From Histomonas meleagridis (lineage: Eukaryota > Parabasalia > Tritrichomonadida > Dientamoebidae): DNA of 64,000 nt. Where the stretch lies: positions 310,001 to 374,000 of the forward strand of contig WSYJ01000113.1 in NCBI GenBank assembly GCA_020186115.1, read 5' to 3'. Below the pieces are notes generated by a model, which was given only the letters and a program-made list of their open reading frames with translations, was not told the origin of the DNA and made no database searches. Shown piece after piece: positions 1-9,965 of the stretch (its first letter is position 1; every line of letters begins with the position of its first letter). A program made the translations under genes and the position numbers.

Positions 1-561
1 ATGTCAACTTCGATCTATTTAATGAACATGTTAAAAAAGCCTTGTTTCCAATTACATTCTTATTTCGATGTTACTAACAGTTGTTGTCTTTCATGTAATT
101 TTAAAGTTTTCATTAATGGTACTAAAGATGGAGTTTTAATTATAAGTTCAATAACAAATGGTGAAACTATAAAAGTAATTGAACTTGACGGAGGTATAGC
201 TGAGAAAATATTAATTACGAATTCGTGGGGTTTCATTGTGACTTTTGTAAAGAAAAAAGGTTTAAACTTTGTATACGTGTATAATATTAATGGAATAGAA
301 ATTATTAAAAATAAAATAGAATTCGAACCGAATAAAATTGTAACTTGGACTTCCGAAAAAGGTTTCGATTACATAGGATGCACTGTAAAGGATAATAATA
401 ACGCTTTGTACGCGTTCGAGGCTTATTACGCTGAGCCTGTTTTGGTAAAAAAAGAAATCGGTAACGTGGAACCTGTGATGCTGGAATATCTAAGAGAAAG
501 TGGTGGCTTCTTGATAGTCAAAGAAGACGGAACGGTACTCTTTGTTCGGTATGAAACTTAA
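1..561 (+). CDS. C-terminal WD-type segment of a BEACH-domain protein (5' end outside window)
   Basis: The reading frame is open from base 1, so this is probably only the last ~186 residues of a longer gene; the ATG at base 1 need not be the real start. Short beta-strand repeats, including a 'DGVLIIS' strand, a 'LITNSWGFIV' strand and a 'YNINGIEI' strand followed by a 'FEAYYAEP' segment, look like the last WD blades of trichomonad Beige/BEACH (LYST/neurobeachin-like) proteins. Those proteins act as scaffolds in vesicle traffic and membrane fission. The BEACH domain itself is not in the window, so the family call rests on the repeat pattern only. The stop is followed by an AT-rich 3' region with no further coding signal. 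Confidence 0.5.
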   Translation: MSTSIYLMNMLKKPCFQLHSYFDVTNSCCLSCNFKVFINGTKDGVLIISSITNGETIKVIELDGGIAEKILITNSWGFIVTFVKKKGLNFVYVYNINGIEIIKNKIEFEPNKIVTWTSEKGFDYIGCTVKDNNNALYAFEAYYAEPVLVKKEIGNVEPVMLEYLRESGGFLIVKEDGTVLFVRYET

Positions 562-1099
562 ATTAATAAATTGTTAATTATTGTTAATATTTTTCATTTT
601 TGTTGGAATTAAATCAACAGATTGACTTAATGAAAATCTGGCTAAAAAAAACAAATAATTAATAATAGCACATTTTGGAAATAGGATCTTGTAGATTACT
701 TTAACATCAACAATTTAAACTTATTTATAATTTGTAGAAAATTGTGCAAAAAATTACCCAAAATACTAAATTGGATTATAAAATTATATCTTTTTTTTAT
801 TGAAGATCTGTTCTCAACTATTCATTTGATGAATACCACATATTCTTGATGTGATTTCCCCATTTTGCAAAAAGTTTTTATAACAGGAAAATCCACTTTT
901 TTAAAGCATACTTTCAGGTGCAATAAAAACCTCTGAATTCAGAGGTCCGATGACTGTTAAAAACGTTATTTACCCTCAAATTCTTTTTACGTTACAGAAA
1001 AGCAGTTATATTGAATAGTTTATTTATCATACGCGTATGAGCTCATAAATTCAATGTATAGCCGAACGGTCAGAATTTTGGCTCCTGATTTATAAATTG
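562..1099. other. Intergenic, AT-rich
   Basis: About 540 bases between the BEACH-type gene and the BspA-like gene. No open frame with coding character, RNA gene or long repeat is visible. A TCAGAAT near 1069 is a weak initiator candidate for the gene at 1100. Confidence 0.5.
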
Positions 1100-4000
1100 A
1101 TGCTTTTTCACCTCCTTTTTATATCATCAATATATCCTTGGATTGTCCACTGTGATGAAACACTTGAGATTAAAAATGTAGAGGTTATCAGCCAAGATAA
1201 TTATTCTTCATACAAAGGGACAGTCAAATATCTTGTTATTGGAGATGGTGTTTATACAATAGAAAAAAGTGCATTTTCTAAATGGCCTATATTAAATAAA
1301 ATTACAATTGGTGATTCACTTATTGAAATCAAAAATAATGCTTTTTCTTATTGCTCTTCTTTAGAAGCTGTTATATTTTCTAATGGCAAAAATCTAACAA
1401 CTATTGGCAATGATGTATTTATTTTTTGTAATAATCTTTCAGAGATTATTCTTCCAGAAAATTTAACAAATCTTGGATGTTGTGTTTTTTATGGGTGTTC
1501 TAACTTGAAGACTGCTTTTATTGGTAGTGGTGTTCAAAGCATTGAATCGACTCTTTTTTTTCATTGTACATCTTTAAAATCAGTAACAATTAATTGCAAA
1601 CCATTAACAATTGGCCAAGGTGCATTTAACGGCTGCAATTCTTTGGAGAATATTACTATTCCAGACACTGTTCAAACCATTCAACCAAATGCATTTTATA
1701 AATGCTGGAAATTAGCCAATGTCATTTTTAACGAAAGTTGTTTAACTTCCATTGAATCTAATGCTTTTTATCACTGTTATGCATTAACCCGTTTTTATTT
1801 CCCAGATTCCATAAAATACATTGGTTCTTCATCATTTTATGAATGTTCTTTGGAAACAATTACATTTGGACGTAATTTAACAGCAATTTTTTCGAAAGCG
1901 TTTTATTATTGCGATAATTTATTTAACATTACTTTTCCAGAAGGACTTAAAACAATTGATGTTTCTGCTTTTTTATATTGTACAAAACTTACTGATATTA
2001 AACTTCCTAATTCATTAACTAAATTAGGTGAATATGCATTTTGTAAATGTTATAATCTGCAAACATTTGATACAGGAGATGGACTAACAAAAATAGAAAG
2101 AGAAGCATTTTCATATGCAAAATATGTTATACTTGGTAAAGGAATAACAACTATTGCATCCCACGCATTACAATCTTATAGCGCTTACACAATTGAACTT
2201 AGAGGTAATGTGACAAAGATAGAATCATATGCATTTGCTCAATGTTCAATGTTAAAATCTATTTCATTAGAACATATTGTTCATATTTCTGATTTTGCAT
2301 TTTCGGGATGTTCTGGATTACGAACAATTACATTTGGAAATAATTTAACATATATTGGTCATTATTCATTTCAGTTTTGTGAATCATTAGAATCAATTAA
2401 TTTAAGTACATTAACATCAATTACAAGTTATGCTTTTTATTATTGCGAATCATTAAAAACAGTTATATTTAATGATAACTTAACTGAGATTAAATCAGAC
2501 GCATTTTATAAATGTTATAATTTAACAAATGTTAAGTTCCCTGAATCACTTATAACAATTGGTTCATATGCTTTTTGTTCTTGTTATTGTATATATGAAA
2601 TATGTATACCTAAAAACGTTAATTATATTAGATATAATGCATTCTTTGATATGAAAAATTTACGTAAAGTTGAATTTATTTCAAGCCCACTTGAAATTGG
2701 TTCATCAGTATTCGAATCTTGTACAAGTTTGACTTCAATTGATTGGCCGAATTTATCATGTATTCCATTGGATGCATTTTGTCAGTGTTCTTCTTTAACA
2801 TATATAAATATTCCAAATTCTGTTACTACAATTTTTTCAGGTGCATTTAGATACTGTAGAAGTTTAAATAATTTTACATTTCCTAACAATATTTCAGCTA
2901 TAGGTTCCAAAGCATTTGAAAGTTGTCGTCAATTAAAAGAATTTATATTTCCGAAATCACTTACAGAAATCGGTCCAAATGCATTTCGATATTGTCATAA
3001 TGTAAATGAGTTATTAATACCTATTAATGTAATTTCTATAGGTGAAGGTGCATTTAGTTCAATGAATAACTTAACGAAAATTAATATTACTTCGAAAATG
3101 AATTGTTCATTAGGAAAAGAATTGTTTTATAATGATCAAAAGTTACAAATTGTTATATTACCAAATTCTACATATATTCCATCAAATGCATTTGAATTAT
3201 GTACTTCATTAATTAATATAAATATACCAATTCCAATAACTGAAATTTGTTCATATGCATTTTATAATTGTACAAATTTAACAAATATTAATTTACCTGA
3301 AACACTTTTAACGATAAGTAATAATGTATTTGAAGGTTGTTATAACATAAAAGAAATTATTTTACCAAATTCACTTTTAAATATAAGTAATAATGCATTT
3401 AAAGGATGTAAAAACTTAGAAAAAATTATTTTACCTGAATCACTTGAATCAATTGGTTCATATATATTTAATTCATGTGATAAAATCAATGAGATAACAA
3501 TTCCTAATAAAGTTAATTTTGTAGCAAATGAAACATTTAAATCAATGGAACATTTAATTAAAGTTATTTTTACTTCAAAAGAAATTTCTACTTTTGGTAA
3601 AGAAGTATTTCAGAATTGTATTAACTTACAAACAGTTATATTACCAAATATAAGTTATATTCCAAGAGATACATTTTATAATTGTTCTTCATTAACAAAT
3701 ATAACTATTCCAAGTTTAGTAAGTTATATTGATCGATATTCGTTTGGAATTTGTAATAAGTTAACAAATATTACTTTCTCTGAAGGACTTGAATCAATAT
3801 ATATTTATGGATTTTATAAATGTCCTTTAATTGAAACATTAATATTTCCGAATTCACTTAAATCTTTAAGTAAATATTCATTTTATTCATGTCTAAAAAT
3901 TAAAACGTTACAAATTGGAGATAATTTAATTGAAATTGATAAAAATTCATTTGATTCTGATGCAAATATCGAAAAACTTACAATTGGAAAAAGTATATTA

Positions 4001-5152
4001 AATATTAGCACAAATATTTTTTATAAATTATTTAATGATGTAAATTATCTTGTAGTAAATACAACAGAAATACCTTCGAAACAATTTTATCAATATAATA
4101 AATTAGAAACAGTTATATTAACAAATTTAGTTTCACGTATTAATTCTTATGCATTTTATGAATGTAAAGATTTACAAACTATTAAATTTGGTAATAACTT
4201 ATCATACATCGGAAAAAGTTCATTTTGTAATGTAAAGATATCTAAATTAGAAATACCAAAACAAATTTCTAATAATATAATTCAAATTGGTCAAAATGCA
4301 TTTAGTAGATGTCGATATATACTCAATCTTACATTACCAAATTTACCATATGATTTAAGTTCTGGTATTTTTCAACTATGTACTTACATGACATATGTTA
4401 CATTACCTAATTCGATTTATCAAATTCCGGATAAAATGTTTTATGATTGTATTAATTTAGAAGATGTTAAATTCGGTAATAACATAACAGAAATTGGTGA
4501 AAATGCATTTGCTGAATGTAATTTTAAGAGTTTAATAATTCCGGATACTGTTAAAGTATTTGGGAAATATGTATTTTTTAAATGTATATCACTTAAAAGG
4601 ATTAAATTTGGTAAAGGAATTAATGTCATTTCTGAACACGCATTTTCTGAATGTAGAAAAATTATTGAACTTAATTTCCCTGATAACATTATAACTATTG
4701 ATGATTCTGCTTTTTTTTCGTGTGAAAATATTTTGACGATTAACTTAAGTAAAAACATTAAAAATATTAACAGTAACGCATTTTATTTATGCATATCGTT
4801 AAATTGTATATATTTTTATGGAGAAAATGAACCAAATTATATCGCTGATAACGCATTCTTAGGTATTGAAACTAAAAGAGTTTTCGTACCTAAGTCATAC
4901 ACTGGTAAAAAATTCGGAGCTCTGTCAGTGAAAAAAGGGTTTGAAGAATGCGATGAAGATACTCCTGCTGAGAATTCAAACACAACTTTAATTGTAATTA
5001 TTACTGTGTTTTCGATTGTGGTTGTGATAGTAATTGTGGTAATTGTTATTGTGGTTGTGAGAATTAATAAAAATAGAAAAGCTAAATGGTTTGATGAGAA
5101 ACTAAAGAACGTTTTGATCGATAATGATGAATATCAATTTGAAGATTTATAA
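1100..5152 (+). CDS. BspA-like leucine-rich-repeat surface membrane protein
   Basis: A 1350-residue type I membrane protein. The ATG at 1100 gives a hydrophobic signal peptide ending near 'WIVHC'. Nearly the whole ectodomain is built of ~23-residue LRRs of the Treponema/BspA type (LRR_5), with the recurring core 'I...AF..C..L..I..P..L..IG'. A Thr-rich linker near residue 1285 leads to one long Val/Ile transmembrane helix and a ~30-residue cytoplasmic tail rich in charged residues that ends 'YQFEDL', which could be a sorting motif. Trichomonad BspA-like proteins form a very large family; some are surface-exposed and bind host cells or matrix, and the family is thought to derive from bacterial LRR proteins. 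The ligand of this one is unknown. Codon use is strongly AT-biased like its surroundings, so any transfer is ancient. The ORF is intact throughout. Confidence 0.92.
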   Translation: MLFHLLFISSIYPWIVHCDETLEIKNVEVISQDNYSSYKGTVKYLVIGDGVYTIEKSAFSKWPILNKITIGDSLIEIKNNAFSYCSSLEAVIFSNGKNLTTIGNDVFIFCNNLSEIILPENLTNLGCCVFYGCSNLKTAFIGSGVQSIESTLFFHCTSLKSVTINCKPLTIGQGAFNGCNSLENITIPDTVQTIQPNAFYKCWKLANVIFNESCLTSIESNAFYHCYALTRFYFPDSIKYIGSSSFYECSLETITFGRNLTAIFSKAFYYCDNLFNITFPEGLKTIDVSAFLYCTKLTDIKLPNSLTKLGEYAFCKCYNLQTFDTGDGLTKIEREAFSYAKYVILGKGITTIASHALQSYSAYTIELRGNVTKIESYAFAQCSMLKSISLEHIVHISDFAFSGCSGLRTITFGNNLTYIGHYSFQFCESLESINLSTLTSITSYAFYYCESLKTVIFNDNLTEIKSDAFYKCYNLTNVKFPESLITIGSYAFCSCYCIYEICIPKNVNYIRYNAFFDMKNLRKVEFISSPLEIGSSVFESCTSLTSIDWPNLSCIPLDAFCQCSSLTYINIPNSVTTIFSGAFRYCRSLNNFTFPNNISAIGSKAFESCRQLKEFIFPKSLTEIGPNAFRYCHNVNELLIPINVISIGEGAFSSMNNLTKINITSKMNCSLGKELFYNDQKLQIVILPNSTYIPSNAFELCTSLININIPIPITEICSYAFYNCTNLTNINLPETLLTISNNVFEGCYNIKEIILPNSLLNISNNAFKGCKNLEKIILPESLESIGSYIFNSCDKINEITIPNKVNFVANETFKSMEHLIKVIFTSKEISTFGKEVFQNCINLQTVILPNISYIPRDTFYNCSSLTNITIPSLVSYIDRYSFGICNKLTNITFSEGLESIYIYGFYKCPLIETLIFPNSLKSLSKYSFYSCLKIKTLQIGDNLIEIDKNSFDSDANIEKLTIGKSILNISTNIFYKLFNDVNYLVVNTTEIPSKQFYQYNKLETVILTNLVSRINSYAFYECKDLQTIKFGNNLSYIGKSSFCNVKISKLEIPKQISNNIIQIGQNAFSRCRYILNLTLPNLPYDLSSGIFQLCTYMTYVTLPNSIYQIPDKMFYDCINLEDVKFGNNITEIGENAFAECNFKSLIIPDTVKVFGKYVFFKCISLKRIKFGKGINVISEHAFSECRKIIELNFPDNIITIDDSAFFSCENILTINLSKNIKNINSNAFYLCISLNCIYFYGENEPNYIADNAFLGIETKRVFVPKSYTGKKFGALSVKKGFEECDEDTPAENSNTTLIVIITVFSIVVVIVIVVIVIVVVRINKNRKAKWFDEKLKNVLIDNDEYQFEDL

Positions 5153-6290
5153 GCAAAATATTTATGATCAATCTTTTGATGAGTAAAAACTCTTGTTTTC
5201 TCATGAATTTGTTTTTAAAAAAGCAAATGAATAATCAGAAATCAATGTTGTTAACCAGAAGTTATGTATTTTGTCTTACTTCTCTATAATAACAAATCTG
5301 ATCGAATGAATAAATAAAATTGTTTAAACTGTTTAAATTTTTTTTTCGAAAGAAATGTTTACAAGATTTTTCACTGTAACAATTTCATTAATATTCTAAG
5401 AAAGAATTTTATTGATTAAGTAATCTAAATTTCATGAACTGTAAACGTCATTTTCTTGTAAAAATTTATTATCTTGAGTTTTTTTAAATATCTGTATGAA
5501 TTTTGGTGTAAGTAAGCGAAGCATAAACTAAACTCATTTGTTTTTTAAGAAATTTTTGTAGATATTTTAATTTTAAATGTAAAATATTTGTAATTGAATT
5601 AAATTTATGATATTACATATTTGATCAAATGAAAAAGTTCCAACATGATTCAATTTTTAACTATACAGTGATTTAATTGACAGCATGGTGACAACCGCTG
5701 AAGCTAACATAATTTTTTTGACTCTTGTTTTATTTTATAAACATATTAAAAAAACATTTTTATGAAATTTACTTGCCAATTCATGTGCATCTTTAGCAAC
5801 TGTTTTTTTGGTTTTTTAGTTTACATGTAATTACATATTGAACCATATTTTTTAGTTTAGAACAATTTACTAGTAAATATTTAAAATACTTATTTAATCC
5901 AAAAATACTACACAATTAGATGATCATCATTTACATGTAAATTCTTGATTAATAAATGAAGATCTTTCATAAATTAATTATTCAATTAATGATTAAAAAC
6001 AAAATTTATTTGTTGTTATATCACTTGAAGTTTTTTTATTTCACCATTTCTCATAATTTCATGGGTAACCTCCTTCTTTGGTGTCTATAAAGTTTCCAAT
6101 TTACTTCGGTAAAGTCATTGAAATTTCAAAAAGCTTTTTAACAAACCGCATGTTCACAATGAAAAAATTTGAACTTTCGTTTTCTTATCGTTGTTTTACA
6201 GCATTCAAATTTTCCCCTACAAATTGTTTGCGTAGATTATAAATTGACAGGCTAACTACGATAGGGACTTTTTGTGAGGCCTGCCCAAAA
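5153..6290. other. Intergenic, AT-rich
   Basis: More than 1.1 kb with many stops in all frames and no recognisable gene, RNA or repeat. A TTGACAG heptamer lies at 6244-6250, 41 bases before the CYRI start; the same heptamer recurs upstream of other plus-strand genes in this window. Confidence 0.5.
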
Positions 6291-7202
6291 ATGGGTTGTT
6301 GTGGTTCTGCTGTTTATCTTGATTACCCAATCGATCTCGACGATCTTGTTGCTACGGACAGCGAAGAGGAGGAACTGATGAATTCTTACCAAGAAATGAT
6401 ATCAAGTAAGGCACCTGACTTAATTAGAAGATTTGGAGATTATCACGACGCAAATGAGCAGATAGTGAACGCAATTTCAAAAGCAACCCCAGAAGCTCAA
6501 GAAGCTGCATTTCAAGCAGTGGTTCCTTTGGTTCGTTTTCAATGTGAAATTTTCGACTTCTCTAACACTTGCCTTGACTTTTTCAAAAGGATTATGTCCT
6601 TTTTTGTTGGAAGAGAAGAACCTACTTCAGATCTATTTACCAAATATCAACATTTAGTGAAGATTATATCCGAGTTTATTTCTATTGTACTAAAACTTGA
6701 TGAAATCAAACTTATGCTTCCAAAGCTTCTTGGTGATGTCTCATACTTTAGACGTTCCTCAAGACGTCCAGACTACAATCAATATGAAAGTTTATCCGAA
6801 AAATCATCTGACCTATCAATGTTCTTTGCTAACTCTAATCCTTTCTTTTCTAAGCTCCTTCAGTATCCAAAAGATAATGCTAGTAATCAAGAACTCTTTT
6901 CAAAGATAATAATTTTATACGCAGGATTTGCTGATATGTATGCTGCTATAGCTAGAAAGCAGACAAACGAGGATAACGACCTTCTTTGCGTCAAAGGTGT
7001 AACCTTCTTTATCATGGCATTGGATAATATTCACCCATCTGGAATATTTGGACCTAAATCACCAGTCCACATTGTCGAAGACGTACGTGTTGTAGTCGAA
7101 TATCAACCAAAACAGCAATCATTGATCAATAACTTAAAGTATACAACAAAACATTTCAACGATGAAACAACACTCAAAGCTGTTAAGGATTTGCTGAATT
7201 AA
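6291..7202 (+). CDS. CYRI/FAM49 family Rac1-binding protein
   Basis: A 303-residue protein, close to the ~320 residues of animal CYRI-A/B. It begins MGCCGS, a strong N-myristoylation (Gly2) and palmitoylation (Cys3, Cys4) signal, as in CYRI proteins. The body matches the CYRIP/DUF1394 fold along its length: 'AVVPLVR' (~77), 'LDEIKLMLPKL' (~136), 'DVSYFRRSSRR' (~149), 'LDNIHPSGIFG' and a C-terminal 'NNLKYTTKHFNDETT'. The Arg-Arg pair at ~154-155 corresponds to the residues that contact active Rac1. CYRI proteins bind Rac1-GTP at the plasma membrane and oppose the Scar/WAVE complex, restraining Arp2/3-driven protrusions. That role here is inferred from homology and would fit a cell that turns amoeboid on host contact. 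The start is fixed by the myristoylation motif. Confidence 0.9.
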   Translation: MGCCGSAVYLDYPIDLDDLVATDSEEEELMNSYQEMISSKAPDLIRRFGDYHDANEQIVNAISKATPEAQEAAFQAVVPLVRFQCEIFDFSNTCLDFFKRIMSFFVGREEPTSDLFTKYQHLVKIISEFISIVLKLDEIKLMLPKLLGDVSYFRRSSRRPDYNQYESLSEKSSDLSMFFANSNPFFSKLLQYPKDNASNQELFSKIIILYAGFADMYAAIARKQTNEDNDLLCVKGVTFFIMALDNIHPSGIFGPKSPVHIVEDVRVVVEYQPKQQSLINNLKYTTKHFNDETTLKAVKDLLN

Positions 7203-7464
7203 TAAAAGCCATGGGTCAAACGTGAATCGCTAGAGTTTGTTTCAAAATGAAAATCTATGTGCGATTGAAGTAAAGGTAGTGGATTTTGTAAATTTTTCAC
7301 ATCAAATGTCCTGAAATGCCGATAAAAAATTCACAAAAATTCTTCATCGGCTGCTTTCAAAATTTGAATGAAAACATATTCATAAAAAGCCGATCAATAA
7401 ACATTTTAAAAATTTCGGATTTCCATAAAATGAGCACTTTTACAATAAACCTTTAATTTTTATT

Positions 7465-8217
7465 TTAATTTATTCTAATCATGTCTATGTATGTTGGCTT
7501 GTTTGCAACATGATTCTTCCCATCAAGAATAGAAACATTGCAGTAGAGGGTTTCACCTATTGTCTGGATTGAGTGAGCTTCATGAATATGTCCAAAAATG
7601 CAAAGTGCAGGTTTTGCTTTTTCAATAGCTTTTCTAAGTTCAGGACAACCTGCATGGAAACCTGTGCTTGTTGTATCTCCGATTTCTTTTGGAGGACCAT
7701 GTGTGATAATTATGTCAGCGTCATTTGGAACATCAGACCAACGACTAACAGCATCATTACCATACATATTGAAAGCCAGATCTTTGAATTCAGGCTGATA
7801 TGGAGAACCGAATATTTTTATTCCATCAATTACACAAGAATTGTGTTCTAAATAAGTGATGTTTTTATCATCTAAAACATAATTTTTAACATCCTCTATC
7901 GGTATATTAGTTTTTGAATATGATTGGTAAATGTTTCTGAAATGTTCAAGTTTCTTAGTTTCAAATGGTAAATCTGAATTACCTGCAATTACAATATTAT
8001 TTTTGATCCCTAATGCATCAATCCATTTTACAAATGAAGCAACTTCTTTAGGATTCCCAAGATTTGAGAAGTCACCTGCAAATATTAAAATATCACATTT
8101 AAATAACTGTTCTTGTGGTATTTGTTCATGCATTCCATGGGTGTCTGATAAGCAAAGTAAACGTATTGCTCCATCAGGTTTTTGTTGAGTTGGATCAACA
8201 ACTTTTGGTTTCCACAT
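7465..8217 (-). CDS. Calcineurin-like metallophosphoesterase, MPPED1/2-like
   Basis: A 250-residue cytosolic protein of the metallophosphoesterase superfamily. Motifs in order are 'LSDTHG' (D-x-H), 'FAGDFSN' (GD), 'IAGNSD' in place of the usual GNH(D/E), 'ITHGPP' and 'FGHIHEAH' (GHxH). The surrounding sequence resembles animal MPPED1/2 and the bacterial UPF0046 group rather than Ser/Thr phosphatases. Metal ligands are present, but the His of the GNH motif, normally the proton donor for the leaving group, is Ser. Activity may therefore be weak or altered; the substrate is unknown (the group includes cyclic-nucleotide phosphodiesterases). It is convergent with the CYRI gene and divergent from the gene at 8275. 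Confidence 0.85.
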   Translation of the reverse strand: MWKPKVVDPTQQKPDGAIRLLCLSDTHGMHEQIPQEQLFKCDILIFAGDFSNLGNPKEVASFVKWIDALGIKNNIVIAGNSDLPFETKKLEHFRNIYQSYSKTNIPIEDVKNYVLDDKNITYLEHNSCVIDGIKIFGSPYQPEFKDLAFNMYGNDAVSRWSDVPNDADIIITHGPPKEIGDTTSTGFHAGCPELRKAIEKAKPALCIFGHIHEAHSIQTIGETLYCNVSILDGKNHVANKPTYIDMIRIN

Positions 8218-8274
8218 TCCAAAAATGATAAATTGGCCAGTTTTATATAAAGCATTGAATGATGACGTTTAAAA

Positions 8275-8819
8275 ATGGAAGCTTTAACAGTTACAGAAAT
8301 AGCTTCTTCTCAGATAATGAATAATCAAATATTTTACTATTGCAGATTTACAAGTATGCTTTATTTCTAACCTTAGAAAATGGAAGAAGTCATAAATGGG
8401 ATTGGATTCCAAGTAATGCAATACAAAATTTTGGTGAACAAAAATCAGAATTTAATGCACATCTATTTACCAAAACCAAAACGAATGCAACTCAACCTAA
8501 TCTTACTATTAACAAATCTACTCCATCAATTTCAGAAACCATTCAACTAAATGAAGGTGAAATCCTTTACTCACTTAATCCATTAATATCCTCTACCGTT
8601 CCAGTTGAACCTCGCACTATGTTTAAGAAGGAACCAATAATCACTCGAATTATTGGTTTCAAAAAAAGAAATGAAAGATTAGAATGGACCGTAGTCTCCG
8701 AAGATGACAATGTGCCATTTACAATTTCACATAGTCAGCTTCGGCGTCGAAATTTGCCGCTGATGCTCAAGTTCATGAAAGAGTATTTGATGAATGATCC
8801 AAAATTATGTAAAGAATAA
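8275..8819 (+). CDS. Chromo-shadow-like protein, probably with one short intron
   Basis: The frame open from about 8325 to 8819 has no usable ATG near its front; its first internal Met is far downstream. An ATG at 8275 followed by four codons, then removal of 8290-8345, joins in frame and gives a ~162-residue protein beginning MEALT-IYKYALFLTLENG. The C-terminal part, 'ITRIIGFKKRNERLEW' to 'LPLMLKFMKEYL', has the strand-strand-strand-helix pattern of chromo-shadow domains (compare HP1), which mediate dimerisation and chromatin binding. The N-terminal half has short strands and a Ser/Thr/Asn-rich linker and is not recognised. Function in chromatin is an inference. The start and intron are predictions; a non-ATG start is the alternative. 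Confidence 0.45.
8290..8345 (+). other. Candidate spliceosomal intron (56 nt)
   Basis: It begins GTTACAG and ends TTTTACTATTGCAG, with a possible branch region ACTAT just before the AG. Removing it keeps the frame between the ATG at 8275 and the long ORF. The 5' site does not match the strict GTAYGT known from Trichomonas vaginalis introns, and the 3' end only resembles its ACTAACACACAG, so this is tentative. Confidence 0.35.
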
Positions 8820-8822
8820 AAT

Positions 8823-9965
8823 TTAGTAATGTTCTTGTTGCATTAAAAACTGATATTCGTTCTGTGGAAAGAATGTTCTTACATCAAAATGTACGAGTTC
8901 GCTTAGCATTGACATCCAACAATTTAATATTTGCGATGGATGATTAAATTTTGGTGGCGGATTTTTAATTAATCTTCTCATGACTTCTTCAAATGCAGAC
9001 CATCCAATATTATCTTTAATTCTTAGAATGCAATATAATAATCCATCATGATGATATTTCCCGATCATTATACTTCGCTCATATGAGCGACGATAGAAAC
9101 CGTCCTGGAGCCCCCTGCCGACCGTTAACTCGTTATCAAAATGTATCGGTAGGTTTAAACGTTCGACAGCATAACAAAGGGCAAAATTTGCCATCATTTC
9201 ATGATTGAGTTCCCCTAATGCTGTTTGGTCAAAGTCATGCCCCATCTCATGTATTGTACCAAAGCATGCATCAGTATAAACATGATTAACAAAATAATCA
9301 ATGCAACATTGATTGTTCCAAAAAATTGGATTTCCTGCAATTGCATATGCACCAATGTTTTCACGTGTTTCATAATATATGGTTTCTCCATTAAAAGGAT
9401 ATTTCCCGTATAGTTGACCCATTGTTTTATAAACATTCGACATGCGATTTAAGAAAAGTTCGATTTTATCTTCAAATGGATCAATTTCTTGAAGATCATC
9501 AATTGTGATTTCAAACCGAATAATGCCTTCACCAAATGTAATAAATTTGTCTGATTCTTGGATCTTGAAATTGGAAAAAATTACTTTACCTTTGGCTTCA
9601 CATCCCCAATATCCAAGACGAAGACCAATTGTAACTTTGGTGTCTTTGGCTCTAAAATCAACTGTTAGATCACCTTCAAAACTGTTCACTCCGTTGTTGA
9701 ATTCTGTGGAATGATCCCATGTTCCAAATACACAAATATTAGCACCAACGCCATTTGGATATTGGGGAACAATATCAGTACCAACAGCATGAACTGTGGC
9801 ACTATAGCGTTTCCCAGGAATCAAACCATTAACTTCACCGAGAAATCTTGAATCATCAAGTTCTGAAAAGTCAAGGACAAAAATACCACCATTGGAAGTG
9901 TTATGACCACCCCTTCGTCTTCCTTGATAATGAGATTCGTATCTCCAATACTTTGGGGGCTGCAT
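8823..9965 (-). CDS. M60-like (enhancin-type) zinc metallopeptidase
   Basis: A 380-residue protein with an N-terminal beta-sandwich-like half (roughly residues 1-150; 'LDFSELDDSRFLGEVNGL' region) that resembles a carbohydrate-binding jelly roll, and a C-terminal catalytic half. The zinc motif HEMGH at about residue 240 is followed after 12 residues by a Glu in 'NHEMMANF'. HExxH with a Glu 8-24 residues later is the gluzincin pattern of peptidase M60. M60-like enzymes in host-associated microbes cut mucin-type glycoproteins, and trichomonads carry several. No signal peptide is seen: the ORF starts MQPPKYW. It may be exported otherwise, act inside the cell, or have lost its leader. The next gene (8275-8819) converges with only three bases between stops. 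Confidence 0.65.
   Translation of the reverse strand: MQPPKYWRYESHYQGRRRGGHNTSNGGIFVLDFSELDDSRFLGEVNGLIPGKRYSATVHAVGTDIVPQYPNGVGANICVFGTWDHSTEFNNGVNSFEGDLTVDFRAKDTKVTIGLRLGYWGCEAKGKVIFSNFKIQESDKFITFGEGIIRFEITIDDLQEIDPFEDKIELFLNRMSNVYKTMGQLYGKYPFNGETIYYETRENIGAYAIAGNPIFWNNQCCIDYFVNHVYTDACFGTIHEMGHDFDQTALGELNHEMMANFALCYAVERLNLPIHFDNELTVGRGLQDGFYRRSYERSIMIGKYHHDGLLYCILRIKDNIGWSAFEEVMRRLIKNPPPKFNHPSQILNCWMSMLSELVHFDVRTFFPQNEYQFLMQQEHY

Noticed and set aside
4441-4758. 105-codon minus-strand ORF inside the BspA-like gene
   Set aside because: A shadow of the LRR coding repeats without an independent signal.
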